Origin: Diadema setosum | Taxonomy: Eukaryota; Echinodermata; Echinoidea; Diadematoida; Diadematidae | DNA length: 64,000 nucleotides | NCBI GenBank assembly: GCA_033980235.1 | Contig: CM067062.1 | Coordinates: forward strand, 5,078,696 to 5,142,695 | Reading direction: 5' to 3' | In this document: positions 21,742 to 31,944 of the stretch, in pieces | How the letters are laid out: each line of letters opens with the position of its first letter | Position numbering within the stretch: the first letter of the stretch is position 1 | The notes under the pieces: generated by a model | What the model saw: only the letters and a program-made list of their open reading frames with translations | What the model was told of the DNA's origin: nothing | The model's database searches: none | Translations under genes and position numbers: made by a program

Positions 21742-23507
21742 TAACATATGACACAATATGATATATTTAACCAAGACCAGTATGGCTTCAGGAAATTTCA
21801 TTCAACAGATATGGCACTAGCCCAATTATACGATAGAGTGTCGACTGCCTTAGCTGAACAAAAACATGTCATCGGTGTTTTCATGGACCTAAGCAAGGCA
21901 TTCGACACTCTTGACCACACTATCCTCATACGTAAATTGCAGTCCTATGGTGTTCGTGGTGTTCCACTTGAATGGTTTAAAGATTACTTGTTAAATAGAA
22001 AGCAATATGTGTATTATGAATCTGTTAACTCTGAAGTATTACCTATACAATGTGGAGTCCCACAAGGATCCATATTGGGACCGTTATTATTTTTAGTGTA
22101 TGTAAATGATATTTCAAACGCATCTAAGTCACTGCAATATATTATGTTTGCTGATGACACCAATTTTTTTTGTTCCAATACTGATTTTCATTCGCTCCTA
22201 AGAACTCTTAACACTGAATTACCGAAATTATCTATGTGGTTTAAGAGTAATAGATTGTCACTTAATCTGAAAAAGACAAATTTTATGTATTTCTATAACA
22301 AGAAGCACAACATTGAAATGCAACATTTAAATATTATGGTGGATGGTGTATTATTGGAACAAAAAGAGAGTATTAAATTCCTCGGAATATATATAAATGA
22401 AAATATGAAATGGAATGTTCATGTACAATATATCTCTGATAAAGTATCTCGTAATGTTGGTAAACTTCAAAAGTTAAAGTATTATGTCCCTCAGAATATC
22501 TTATTCATGTTATATAATTCATTGATATTATCGCACATTTCTTATTGCAACATTGTATGGGCAACATCAAAAAGCCACATTGATAGTATATTACTTTTGC
22601 AAAAGAAAGCAATACGTATATGCACCAACTCAGGTTATCGAGACCATTCAGATCCTTTATTCGCAGAATTAAGAACACTTAAGGTAAATGACATTAATTT
22701 TTTGCAAAACTCACTCTTTATGTTTCGCTTAAATAATGGTCAGTTGCCATCTTCTTTTTACTCATTATTTCAATTAAATAAGGAAATACATTCTTATCCA
22801 ACAAGACAATCTGATAAGTTTCACTTGTATAATCCCAAAACAGTGATGGCTCTGAAATCTGTCAGACACACCGGACCCGATGTTTGGAATTCTCTTCCTT
22901 CTGAAATTCGAAGTTTAAAGTCCACGTATTCTTTTAGGAAGGCTGTAAAAACGATGTTGTTATCTGAATATCAGTAATTCCATTGTCATTGTTATATACA
23001 CGAAATTCTTTTGTACAAATATCGACACAATTAGTCTGTTATGTAATAATGATTATGTAACCGACCATGACCTGTATCAACTGTCCACCTGTACCTCGTT
23101 GAAGAAATATTTTGTCATGTCTTGCTAATCAGTGATACAGGTGATTTTATTTTGTATAAACCTTTAGTGAAAGCAGACAAACCTCTCCCTTCCCTTTCCC
23201 CTTTCAACTATCCTATCTCTATGCAAGTCATCCCTCCCTCCTATTCTCCTTCCGATGTACATTATAATATTATGTTATGCTACGGGGGCTGCACGCAAAT
23301 CAAGCTACGCTTATGCTGTAGCCCCTCTGTATTATTCATTGTAGTATGTTTTGTTGTACTTTTGCTGTACATTGTACACAGGCAATGAACAAGAAAATAC
23401 TTGTATATATTATCATATTTATGTTTGTACATGAATGTATATATATATATATATTACAATGATGATACAGAAACCAATAAATCAAATCAAATCAAATCAA
23501 ATCAAAT
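21742..23507 (+). mobile_element. 5'-truncated LINE (CR1/L2-like) with (ATCAA)n tail
   Basis: The copy begins in the middle of the reverse-transcriptase domain. An in-frame stop at 21742-21744 directly precedes the open frame and unrelated (GTT)-rich sequence lies upstream, the normal outcome of incomplete target-primed reverse transcription. The coding part ends at 22977. A 3' UTR of about 500 bp follows, with a short TA tract near 23437-23454 and a tail of about five ATCAA units (23481-23507) preceded by AATAA. Short tandem tails instead of poly-A are typical of L2/CR1-type elements. The element differs in sequence from the LINE at 46.5-49.8 kb. Confidence 0.92.
21748..22977 (+). CDS. LINE reverse transcriptase fragment (409 codons, N-terminally truncated)
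   Basis: This is the C-terminal half of a non-LTR retrotransposon ORF2, an RNA-directed DNA polymerase used in target-primed reverse transcription. RT motifs appear in order: QYGFRK (residues 11-16), GVFMDLSKAFD (43-53) with the presumed catalytic D47, GVPQGS (103-108), FADD (134-137, the YADD-box equivalent) and FLGIYIN shortly after. The C-terminal region includes SYPTRQSD and WNSLPSEIR, also seen in the minus-strand LINE of this window. Endonuclease, N-terminal RT motifs and any ORF1 are missing, so the frame cannot support its own transposition. The body has no frameshift or stop, suggesting a fairly young copy. The ATG at 21748 is incidental. Assignment to RT is firm; the CR1/L2 clade (perhaps Crack or Daphne) is my reading of the motifs. 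Confidence 0.93.
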   Translation: MTQYDIFNQDQYGFRKFHSTDMALAQLYDRVSTALAEQKHVIGVFMDLSKAFDTLDHTILIRKLQSYGVRGVPLEWFKDYLLNRKQYVYYESVNSEVLPIQCGVPQGSILGPLLFLVYVNDISNASKSLQYIMFADDTNFFCSNTDFHSLLRTLNTELPKLSMWFKSNRLSLNLKKTNFMYFYNKKHNIEMQHLNIMVDGVLLEQKESIKFLGIYINENMKWNVHVQYISDKVSRNVGKLQKLKYYVPQNILFMLYNSLILSHISYCNIVWATSKSHIDSILLLQKKAIRICTNSGYRDHSDPLFAELRTLKVNDINFLQNSLFMFRLNNGQLPSSFYSLFQLNKEIHSYPTRQSDKFHLYNPKTVMALKSVRHTGPDVWNSLPSEIRSLKSTYSFRKAVKTMLLSEYQ

Positions 23508-24307
23508 AATTTGATGATGCGTACCCGGTGACGTTCTTGTTGTTCTTTTAGAATGCGAAGTCTTCCTTAAAGCTCGAGGGTACTTTTTGATTTCCTCATT
23601 GATAACCACAAATACGCATCACATGCCAAAATAAGTAGGTAAATAAAATGAAGACACAAGACATAAGCCACAAAGTCTGCTGCCGCAGGTTTATTTGTGT
23701 TTCTTTCCATGCCAATATCTTTATCATTCCATTCTTTGTATTGATAAACAGATTTGCATCAAATTGATCCTTAAAATATCACAGAATGTATGAGCGATGG
23801 AACCCTAATGTTATTGTGAATAGAACAGAGACTAACATCAATCCATGGCATGATCCGGTTTTTTTCATATCTAAGGTAGATAGTTATATATTCTTGTAAA
23901 ACGATTATGGGTTAAAACAAGTAGAAAACTTGCTGAATATAGACTTATCAAATCAATGTAATCTCTTTAAAACACCAAATTTGCACATTACAGGGAATCC
24001 AATATTTTGTTATCACAGCCCCCCCCCCCCCCCCCCCAGCAATTTATTTTAGGCATGTACGTACAAACGGCTCAGTGAACTTTAAATGGAAGTCGGCGAA
24101 GTTGGAACTCGAGTATGCTTTAGACCCTCGACATATTATCATATTAAATAATAAATGAACTGTGCCATAATTTCAAATAAAGTGTACTGGAATAAGTTTA
24201 ACCTGTAAGGACTTGTCTCCCGTCAAGTTCTTATAGAAAGGAATGAAATTGAATATACATATTATATATGTATATATTGCAGTTGCTCCGCGTATTGGCA
24301 GTACTAC
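23508..24307. other. AT-rich stretch, nothing recognised
   Basis: Apart from a run of about 19 C residues (24019-24037), no element end, RNA gene or coding frame was identified. Confidence 0.45.
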
Positions 24308-24483
24308 TAATAATGTCACAACAGAGGAATGCATTAAATGCCAATCTTGATTTTAATTAAAAATCACTGTGAAAATTCATTCGCACTGTCATCCTTGACG
24401 AAGGGGGAGGACCCCCGAAAATTCGGATTTTTAATTAAAATCAAGATTGGCATTTAATGCATTCCTCTGTTGTGACATTATTA
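24308..24483. repeat. Perfect inverted repeat, 58-bp arms, 60-nt loop
   Basis: Arms 24308-24365 and 24426-24483 are exact reverse complements by base-by-base reading. The loop contains TTGACGA, AGGGGG-AGGA-CCCCC and GAAAATTCGG in that order, which resembles the core and stem II of a hammerhead ribozyme (see findings). Perfect arms imply recent formation or active copying. No coding capacity. Confidence 0.95.
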
Positions 24484-24490
24484 TATGTAT

Positions 24491-24746
24491 ATATGAAGAG
24501 TTTGTTTGAAAAAAACCGATAAGTCCAGTTTTGAAGATTTTGAAGTGCGGTCTCTGTCATAAAGTACAAAATAATACCTTTTAAATGATATATTGGTCAC
24601 TATATATAAAGGTACATTTTTGAAGTTATGGTCAAAAGAAGCAAAAATGTTCTTATTATTCTCTTTATTTTTCTTGACCTTTAATCGCAAATATCTCCAT
24701 TTGGCAAATATGGACTTATCGGTTTTTGCGAACAAACTCTTCATAT
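24491..24746. mobile_element. 256-bp MITE with ~36-bp inverted ends
   Basis: The left end ATATGAAGAGTTTGTTTGAA continues into ACCGATAAGTCCA (to 24527). The right end (24711-24746) is its near-perfect inverse, with TGGACTTATCGG and CAAACTCTTCATAT. The interior is AT-rich and non-coding. The flanks are TA-rich, so the target duplication cannot be defined. It lies directly beside the 58-bp palindrome. Confidence 0.88.
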
Positions 24747-24788
24747 CATATACATGTACACTTATATATTAACTTAAAACATGTAATT

Positions 24789-24790
<2 letters not shown>

Positions 24791-24850
<60 letters not shown>
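24791..24850. repeat. (TA)n microsatellite
   Basis: About 60 bp of TA dinucleotides with a single C interruption near 24822. Confidence 0.95.
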
Positions 24851-24851
<1 letters not shown>

Positions 24852-26016
24852 CAATGATATATCTTTCTTTCAAAGATGTTTTAAGCTCTTGACCTGATTT
24901 GTATAATTATGAATGATAATATTTACAATTTGTTTCCTTCATAATCTTTTAATCTCAAAAAGTTTGCTCGCTATCAGCAGCTATTATACTATGAACATCG
25001 TACTTTGCTTACTTAATATCTATCAAAAGAGGCATGACAAATGCATTGACGCTCCTGAAGGGCATCCTATCAGCCGCAACAGAAAAAAAAAAAAAAAACC
25101 AACATACCACCTTTTCACAGATGTCTTCCGTATTGCGTCCGGCTAATAACGGACTTCAACAAATTGAGTTTTCCCATCAATTTGTGTTTGCCATTACGCG
25201 GGGATATGCAACAACGATCCTCATTCACGATATCCCGGGGTCAGTCACGCTCGCTCTCTCCATCTGCTGAACTTTACACAGTACTCACAAACCACACACA
25301 CACACACACACACATACTCTCACATGCAATCATAACACACTCATACACAGGCACAAACACACACCATCATTATACACATGTCCGTACTGATATTGAACAC
25401 CAAAGTGTAGAGTAACCTAATTTTAGATCTTACAAATCTTTCAACATAAGTGTTGACTATTTCCTTGCTTTCCTTTATTCACCTTCTTTTTTTAAACTTT
25501 GTTTTAAATATCTTACTATCGCATCAAAATTGTGTCCATTCCTCATTTCAGCCGTTCATTATGTGCTCACAACTCGATACCTTTACTCGATACTACTAAT
25601 ATTTTTGCATTCTCCGGCTATAACTGCGCTTGTTTGAAAACCATTATGATTTGTATCAGTCCTTATATATCACTACACATAGATTATTTTGCAGCACACA
25701 GAATACAGGAAAATTTTCATAATACACTCTTCAGGTTTTTCACAAAATATGTATGTATTGAATGATTTGTAATGAAATATAAGCCATATGCATTTTCAGA
25801 AGCCGTCGTGAAATTCAAGCTTCAGCTTAAGATGACGGTCTCCTGCATTTTGTTTGTAAAGATTCGATTGAATAATTAGTTATTTTCCAAATGTTTTGTA
25901 TGATTATAACTCACCTATACAATATTCCACTGTCATTATTCATTTCGTGTTGGATATGATATGATTAGTAATGAAATTTTTTTTTTACGTTGTATATACT
26001 TTGTGAAAAGTGTAGA
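24851..26016. other. Stretch without a recognised gene
   Basis: Contains a (CA)n tract at 25292-25314 and otherwise AT-rich sequence with no recognised feature. Confidence 0.45.
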
Positions 26017-26117
26017 AATGAAATAAAATGAAATGAAATAAAATAAAATAGAATAAAATAAAATAAATTAGAATGAAATAAAATAAAATAAAATAAAATA
26101 AAATGAAAGAAAATAAA
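26017..26117. repeat. Pentanucleotide repeat (AAATA/AAATG)n
   Basis: About twenty five-base units, mainly AAATA with AAATG, AAATT and GAATA variants. Confidence 0.95.
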
Positions 26118-26257
26118 ATCTTCATAATAAAATCTTGATCACCTTTCACAGCTTCTGTGTTACTCAAGCATGTAGTGCTCTCCACATTTAATGCTGTACC
26201 TTTATTGATTCTCATCCACTTCGTTATCTCTCGTCCTCCTCATCCTCCTCCTCGCCT

Positions 26258-26345
26258 TGAGTAGCGCCCTGGCTCACAGGATCCGCCTTTATTAATACAG
26301 GAGGTCCCAAGTTCGACTACCGTCGCAATCAGCCTGGGCTATTAT
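26258..26345 (+). mobile_element. tRNA-like SINE head, degenerate
   Basis: TAGCGCCCTGG near 26262 resembles a Pol III A box and AAGTTCGACTACC near 26310 resembles a B box, about 48 bp apart as in tRNA genes. The 5-bp arm-like pairs expected of an intact tRNA are not all present and no body follows that I can identify. A decayed tRNA-derived SINE is the best reading; a lone tRNA pseudogene is the alternative. Confidence 0.45.
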
Positions 26346-26442
26346 CTTAATTATTTTGTGAGCTATAATCGTAACAGTCTGTTCACTCCGCCGTATATAG
26401 CTAAGGTATTCTTGTCCATCAGATCATCGTGATTGGAGATCT

Positions 26443-26583
26443 GGGCCCCGTGCTATAAGATTTGTTATCAATAAAAAGTGACGATAGTTGTTACAAGTTA
26501 CTAAAATCCTTGCATCTGATTGGCTGAGAGCAAATTTGTCAAAGAAATTTGACAGTTATTACTGATAAGTTGTATGGAACGCG
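26443..26583. mobile_element. Diverged ~140-bp foldback MITE
   Basis: The left part GGGCCCCGTGCTATAAGATT followed by TGTTATCAAT faces a diverged inverted right part, TACTGATAAGTTGTATGGAA. Internal segments CAAATTTGTC and GACAGTTATTAC also run in inverted sense. It looks like an old copy with decayed termini. Confidence 0.6.
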
Positions 26584-26961
26584 AAACTGATGTAAGAGGG
26601 GTGTAACACACGTCTAGTGGATGATCTTATTCCAATGCTCGCGAAGATAAGAATTTGAAACGGCGGCCACGTAAGCTCACTTAATTCTGATCTGCGAAGA
26701 AAAAAAAAAAAACAAGGAAAAAGCGTATTATTGGGCATAGAAATTCAATAACATGTTTTCTTTTCAGAGCTGTAATTACCTTTTGCTAATCATATTCTCA
26801 GCTGGCCCTATCTGGCCAGGTGCATCAGATAGCTTGACAGAGCAAGAGTTGCATGAGGGCAACTAAAAATCCAAGGGACTTTCGTTCAAACAGGGACGAA
26901 TGAAGAATTTGGTGAATTTGTTAAAAGAAACGGCGTCCTTTATAGCACACACACACTCACA

Positions 26962-27004
<43 letters not shown>

Positions 27005-27656
27005 ACTCGCACAAATACAAACAGTGACCAAGGTTTTGCTTGTTCATGTTATTCTTAAATACTGTTGGCAATGGCTCGAATGGTAGTTTGAGAGTGCCAT
27101 GCGGGGTGCACCCATTTTACGGAGAGCCTTTCGGCGTTTCGCAAAATATTGAAGGACTCCATATCTGAATGCGCTATAATCATCCACCTTTCAGTGCAGT
27201 ATAACCACTTCACCTCCTGTCCCCCAACTCAAGAATGGAGAGCGAGGAGAATTAAGAAATCTTCCAACATGCCCAGGGGATATGAAGAGATCTAGAAAAT
27301 GTAATAAAAAAGCGAACATTTTTCCCTTCAAATTATCGATTTCATCTCCACCATGTCATTCCGACCCAGGAGGGTCCCCCCTACCCTCTTCCCTCCCCTA
27401 TGGGTGTCAGGGTCTCAAAGTGGATGACTCGGCATGTGACCCCCCGTGGAGTCAAGAGGCAATATGAAAGATAACGAGAAAGACTCGACGGCCTGTGAGT
27501 ATGCACCTTCTCACAGATATTGATCTGCAGTTTGCACGGATAGATTTTTGTCGAGTGTCCGATCGGACTGTCTCCATTGCATCATACATACAAACACACA
27601 CACACACAGACACACACACACACCCACACACACACACACATACACACACACACACC

Positions 27657-27687
<31 letters not shown>

Positions 27688-28769
27688 ACACACACCATAT
27701 GTGCTTATCGTACTATGCTCTCATTAAACTGCTCAATGTCGGAGTGAATCCTTTCTCAACGAAGATCCGCCATAAGTCTCGCCCCCCCCCCCTTTGTCAA
27801 TACTGATCGGAGGAGATAATGCACTCATTACTCTACACCTACAATATGTAGGTGTTTAGGCAGTGAAACTCCGAACAGATGGACCAGTATTCTAGCAAGA
27901 TCTGATTGCAGAGTGTAAGAAAGTGAAGTACATAGACTACAGACCGTATCATCCCTTTAATCTTCTTTGTAATGAGCACTTGACGGTCCACACGGAGGTT
28001 TGTAAGCTGTTGTAAGCGGCATGCGTTCCTTTTATGCAGTTTTTTTTTCCATCAGGTTTAATGGCTACCATGGCTGGTCGGTCAGTTCTGCTGTTTATTT
28101 ATTCTGCATAACCATGTCTGCATAGGTAGATATACATTCTAATTAGTTTTTTTTTTATAAGAATCTATTATCTCTCAACAACGTAAATAAAGTAATTGTT
28201 ATATACAACATAAAACGAATTCATAGATGTAAATCAATCTATCAGATAACAAGGGTCCATAGATTGATAGATATATCTCTTCATGGAAAAAAGCGGATTT
28301 TTCATAGGCCTATACCTGAAAGCTGAATAATTTCATGTTGGTCATGAGTTTGATATTAACAGTTGGACGCAAAATATTTCTGTTACTGTTAATAAGGTGT
28401 TATATGTTTAATCTACTTGGATTTAAGAACACAACTTGGTATCATGGTATAGTATGCCGACAGACAAAAATAACTGAATTGAAACCCACTCAATCAAAGA
28501 TATAAACTCAATAGAAGTGCAGTACACGGACACACATGGAATGCAGGAATGAAGAAATACGTACTGAGATACACAGATACAACAAGGAAAAAAATAATCC
28601 TCGATTCTCATTAAACTCTAAATCACAAATTTGCACATGGGGAGTTTCACGAACTACCTTTTAATGGTTTATCCTTTCTTAATCTGGACACGGCGAACCA
28701 ATAATGCAGTGGGCGCTACAGGCTTTTCTGCTTCATATGGACGAACAACAATGACTCGATAAACCCCTG
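26584..28769. other. Stretch with CA microsatellites, no gene recognised
   Basis: Long CA tracts lie at about 26947-27004 and 27588-27694, and a C run at 27782-27792. Frames over the CA tracts (poly Cys-Val or Thr-His) are artefacts. Nothing else is recognised. Confidence 0.5.
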
Positions 28770-28868
28770 GTTGTCATGGTAACGTGAAATTGTTATCTTC
28801 CAGTGCTTCCAATTAATCCTACCTCCTATGACCTCCATTAACCCCTTGCTAACAGTAGCCATGGCAAC
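28770..28868. promoter_or_regulatory. Pair of RFX X-box-like motifs
   Basis: GTTGTCATGGTAAC (28770-28783) and GTAGCCATGGCAAC (28855-28868) both match the palindromic RFX-factor X-box pattern GTNRCCATGGYRAC closely (the first has T at one R/C position). They lie about 85 bp apart in unique sequence. RFX proteins control ciliary and other genes in animals. Whether these are used, and by which gene, cannot be told from this window. Confidence 0.4.
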
Positions 28869-31091
28869 AACAGGCATCAGTGCCTTTGTTAAGCCTGAGG
28901 GGATGAGAGTAGCTTGGTGCGTGCTGTAAGTAACAAAAAGTTGACTGTGCGAGAGAAATACGTCGTTGCGCCGTAGGTCGTAACGTTGGCCATACATATT
29001 TGTTTGTTTGTTTGTTGTTGTTGTGTTTATAATAGAGATCGAGCATTTAGGTACCAAAATTTCTACGTGTAAAATTGTTTGAATTAATATGAGCAGATAC
29101 AAAGTGCCCGGTGAATTTTCCCATGTTCTGCGCTAATCAATGCCTTACGAATCAGTTATGAGGGAAGATGTGTACCATTTCCTGACCCCATAAAACGCGT
29201 TTAACGTTACTATCAACAAACCACTTATATTGTAAACTTTATAATCATCCCTTTTCCCTTAGTGTGAATATTTTCATTGTCGAGCAGAAGATTGACGAAA
29301 AAAATTGACGACTGAATCCCGTATAGAACCTGTCTCATCTGGCGAATCCATACTGTGTATTGTTAAGTCACTTGTTCGTAAGACCATCAAAGAATATGCA
29401 AGTAACTATTTTTTGAAAGTAAAGTCAACGATTGTTCAAATTTTGCTGAGACGTTTTATAAGCCAGCTCCTGAGATTTTTCAAATATTGCAAGATGCCGC
29501 GAAAAACTCAACTCCTCGTCATAGTCTATGGAATGTCGTACATTTAAATGAGGTAGACAACATTGCCTAATCAAGAAGAATTGCATTACTTGGTTTTGAA
29601 GACCAACAATTCTTAAAACAGGATCTGATACAGGGCCCTACATCATGTAGGTGCGATAACTGTTCGGTTGTGCTTCCATACCATCATGACTATGACCGTG
29701 ATTTTGGTGTCAGTATAGCTCTGAAGTGTTATGAGAAATCACTAAAGCGTATAGTACTATTACCTGTAAAAGCATAAGTCAAAATGGTGTCTGCCATTTG
29801 ACCTTCAAAGTTTTTGGCGCTATGTTCTTTGTAAAGCGATTTCTGCAAATACTTTACAATCACTATACATTGACTATCATGTGAATCAGATCGATGTTCA
29901 CAATACAAGACTAAACTTGCAACAAAAGTCTTGAGCAGAGGCTAAAAGGGAAGGAAAGTGTTCCGATGTCGGATAATGGAAGCAAAGCCCAGGACAGGGT
30001 GAGAAACAAGACACCACAGCGAACAAGTGCGTTGCATTAGCAGTGTTGAAGCTTTCCTGTAGCCATTAGGCATCTCTCAAGTTCAAAGCCAGTGTTACTG
30101 GAGATACGATAGAAACGGGGCGAATCAGCGATGGACGCTCGTGACTCGGAGGTGTGCGACTCTGTCTCCGTTAGTTTGTAGCCCGTAATCCTGAAACAAA
30201 ATCGCAGCACCACTCGCGGTGATTACGCCCACTGGGACGGTGGGCGCTGCTTTCTATCTTGTCCCTCGGTTGGGCGACAGGCTAGATTAGAGCGCAAACA
30301 ATGGCCGCGACTTTCTTTGAGTTGAGAAAGCCCATCAAAGCCAACAACAATTCCACGGAGACGTTCATATGTCATACGAAGAAGAAAAAGAAAAGGAGAA
30401 AATGAAAAATAATGTTGAACCGCTCTGCGCAGTGATTACAAAACACGTAAACAACCTACCCTTTCTGCTTGTACTCAGATGTACATTAATCTCTCAGAAT
30501 CACTTTGACAGCTGAAGTGAAACAAAGCTAATTGTATAATGTTGGCTTTACACTGTTTATTTCGTTTTTAGAATTGCCTAAAGAGCAACGATGAATTTTG
30601 CGATTATCTTACCAAGTGTTATAGGCCCGAGGAAAGAATCGTGGCAAAACATCAACACTTCACACATGACTATAATATTATTATAGTCGGTGACACCAAA
30701 CAGATCGCCACCAGACTTTCTAGGAGTAACATCAACAGAACTCCGTTCTTGCCCTCAAGCGCCATTTCTTTTCGAAAAGTCTCGAAACTTTCTGTTTCAC
30801 ATGAGGTGAACATGTCACATTAATTTACATAAATACATATTGATGACACAAGACATGACATTGAACTAGTGAACATAATCCCAAGCATTTTGGTGTAGAA
30901 ACCTGGTATAGCGTGGGGATTAACAGGTAGACTGATTGAATTAATCTTCATTCGCTGCCCACCGGGGTATATTCGAAAACCACGACTAGCGCAATTAAGG
31001 CATGTGTCAGCGAAGATGTGCATCGAAGCATATAAAATACGCTCATCTGTTATAGCTTCAGTAAAGATTTTTCGGCCATATCGGACTGTGT
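28869..31091. other. Unique-looking stretch, no gene recognised
   Basis: No domain-bearing frame. The segment 30100-30310 is relatively GC-rich with several GGATTA/TAATCC-type and one AACAATGG motif, so a regulatory role is conceivable. A perfect 21-bp palindrome, GACTATAATATTATTATAGTC less its final base, sits at 30668-30688. Confidence 0.4.
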
Positions 31092-31376
31092 AGGCGCGGT
31101 CAGACTGGCAAAAGATCGAGAAGTTTAAGATCGCGAAGTTTGGTCCATTCGTACGCGCTCAAGAAAGAATGCGCCGTCCGATGGCTAGTGATTGTGATGT
31201 AACAATGCACATCTGAACATGACAATGGCCTCGCGCTTCGGAGACAACGCCCGCAAACAGATCGAGAAGTTTCGCGAGAAGTTTCGCGGGAAGTTTGCGG
31301 TCACACTGGCAAAACTTCGAGATCTTAAAGATCGCGATCTTAAACTTCGTGATCTTTTGCCAGTCTGACCGCGCCT
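31092..31376. mobile_element. 285-bp MITE with AGGCGCGGTC termini
   Basis: Left AGGCGCGGTCAGACTGGCAA and right TTGCCAGTCTGACCGCGCCT are exact inverted copies. Beyond this the ends continue as inverted AAGATCG/CGATCTT and AAGTTT/AAACTT words. TGTGT lies immediately outside on both sides and may be a 5-bp target duplication, though the flank is GT-repetitive. The interior is full of GATCGCGAAGTTT-type words. Non-coding. Confidence 0.92.
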
Positions 31377-31874
31377 TGTGTGTACTTACATAGAGATCGT
31401 GATAAAGATATACGCAATTCGTTACGTCGATTCTCGAATATATCAGAGCCAGGCCAGCCTCCCCAATCCATGGTATCCACACGCCACAGGGTCTTTAATC
31501 AAGTATTACACGGATTATTAACTGTTTTTTTTTTTTCACTCGAAGCCAGTAGAACAACTTTATGGCATGCTCCCTGGCGTCAATCGAATCAGCTTTTAAT
31601 ACCCCAATGTGTATTTCTTTCCCCTTTTGTGATGGTGTGATATAAAGACACTGTGTTCCCGTTAAACATAACGAATGATATGAAATCTGTATATTAAGCA
31701 TCAAATGCTACGATGGGATGTACGTCTGGAATACACATGTATGAATAATTCTTTAGAAGTATTTCCGTCATTTACAGGCTTGTATCTGTTTCGTTTACTC
31801 ACCTGCCACACGAAAAATAGACTTTACCAATAATTATGTAATAAAATTAATTCTAATAGCGTATCTCCATCCCT
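31377..31874. other. Stretch without a recognised gene
   Basis: No recognisable element or exon. Confidence 0.4.
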
Positions 31875-31944
31875 GCTGATGCATGCACGAGAGGAGAGGT
31901 TTCGGAATAGCTGATGCATGCACGAGAGGAGAGGTTTCGGAATA
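31875..31944. repeat. Two-copy 35-bp tandem duplication
   Basis: The block starting GCTGATGCATGCACGAGAGG recurs exactly after 35 bp, an evidently recent duplication. Confidence 0.95.

Noticed and set aside
27452..27806. Cys-Val and Thr-His repeat frames
   Set aside because: Translations of a CA microsatellite; also at 40478-40991 and 62489-63148.
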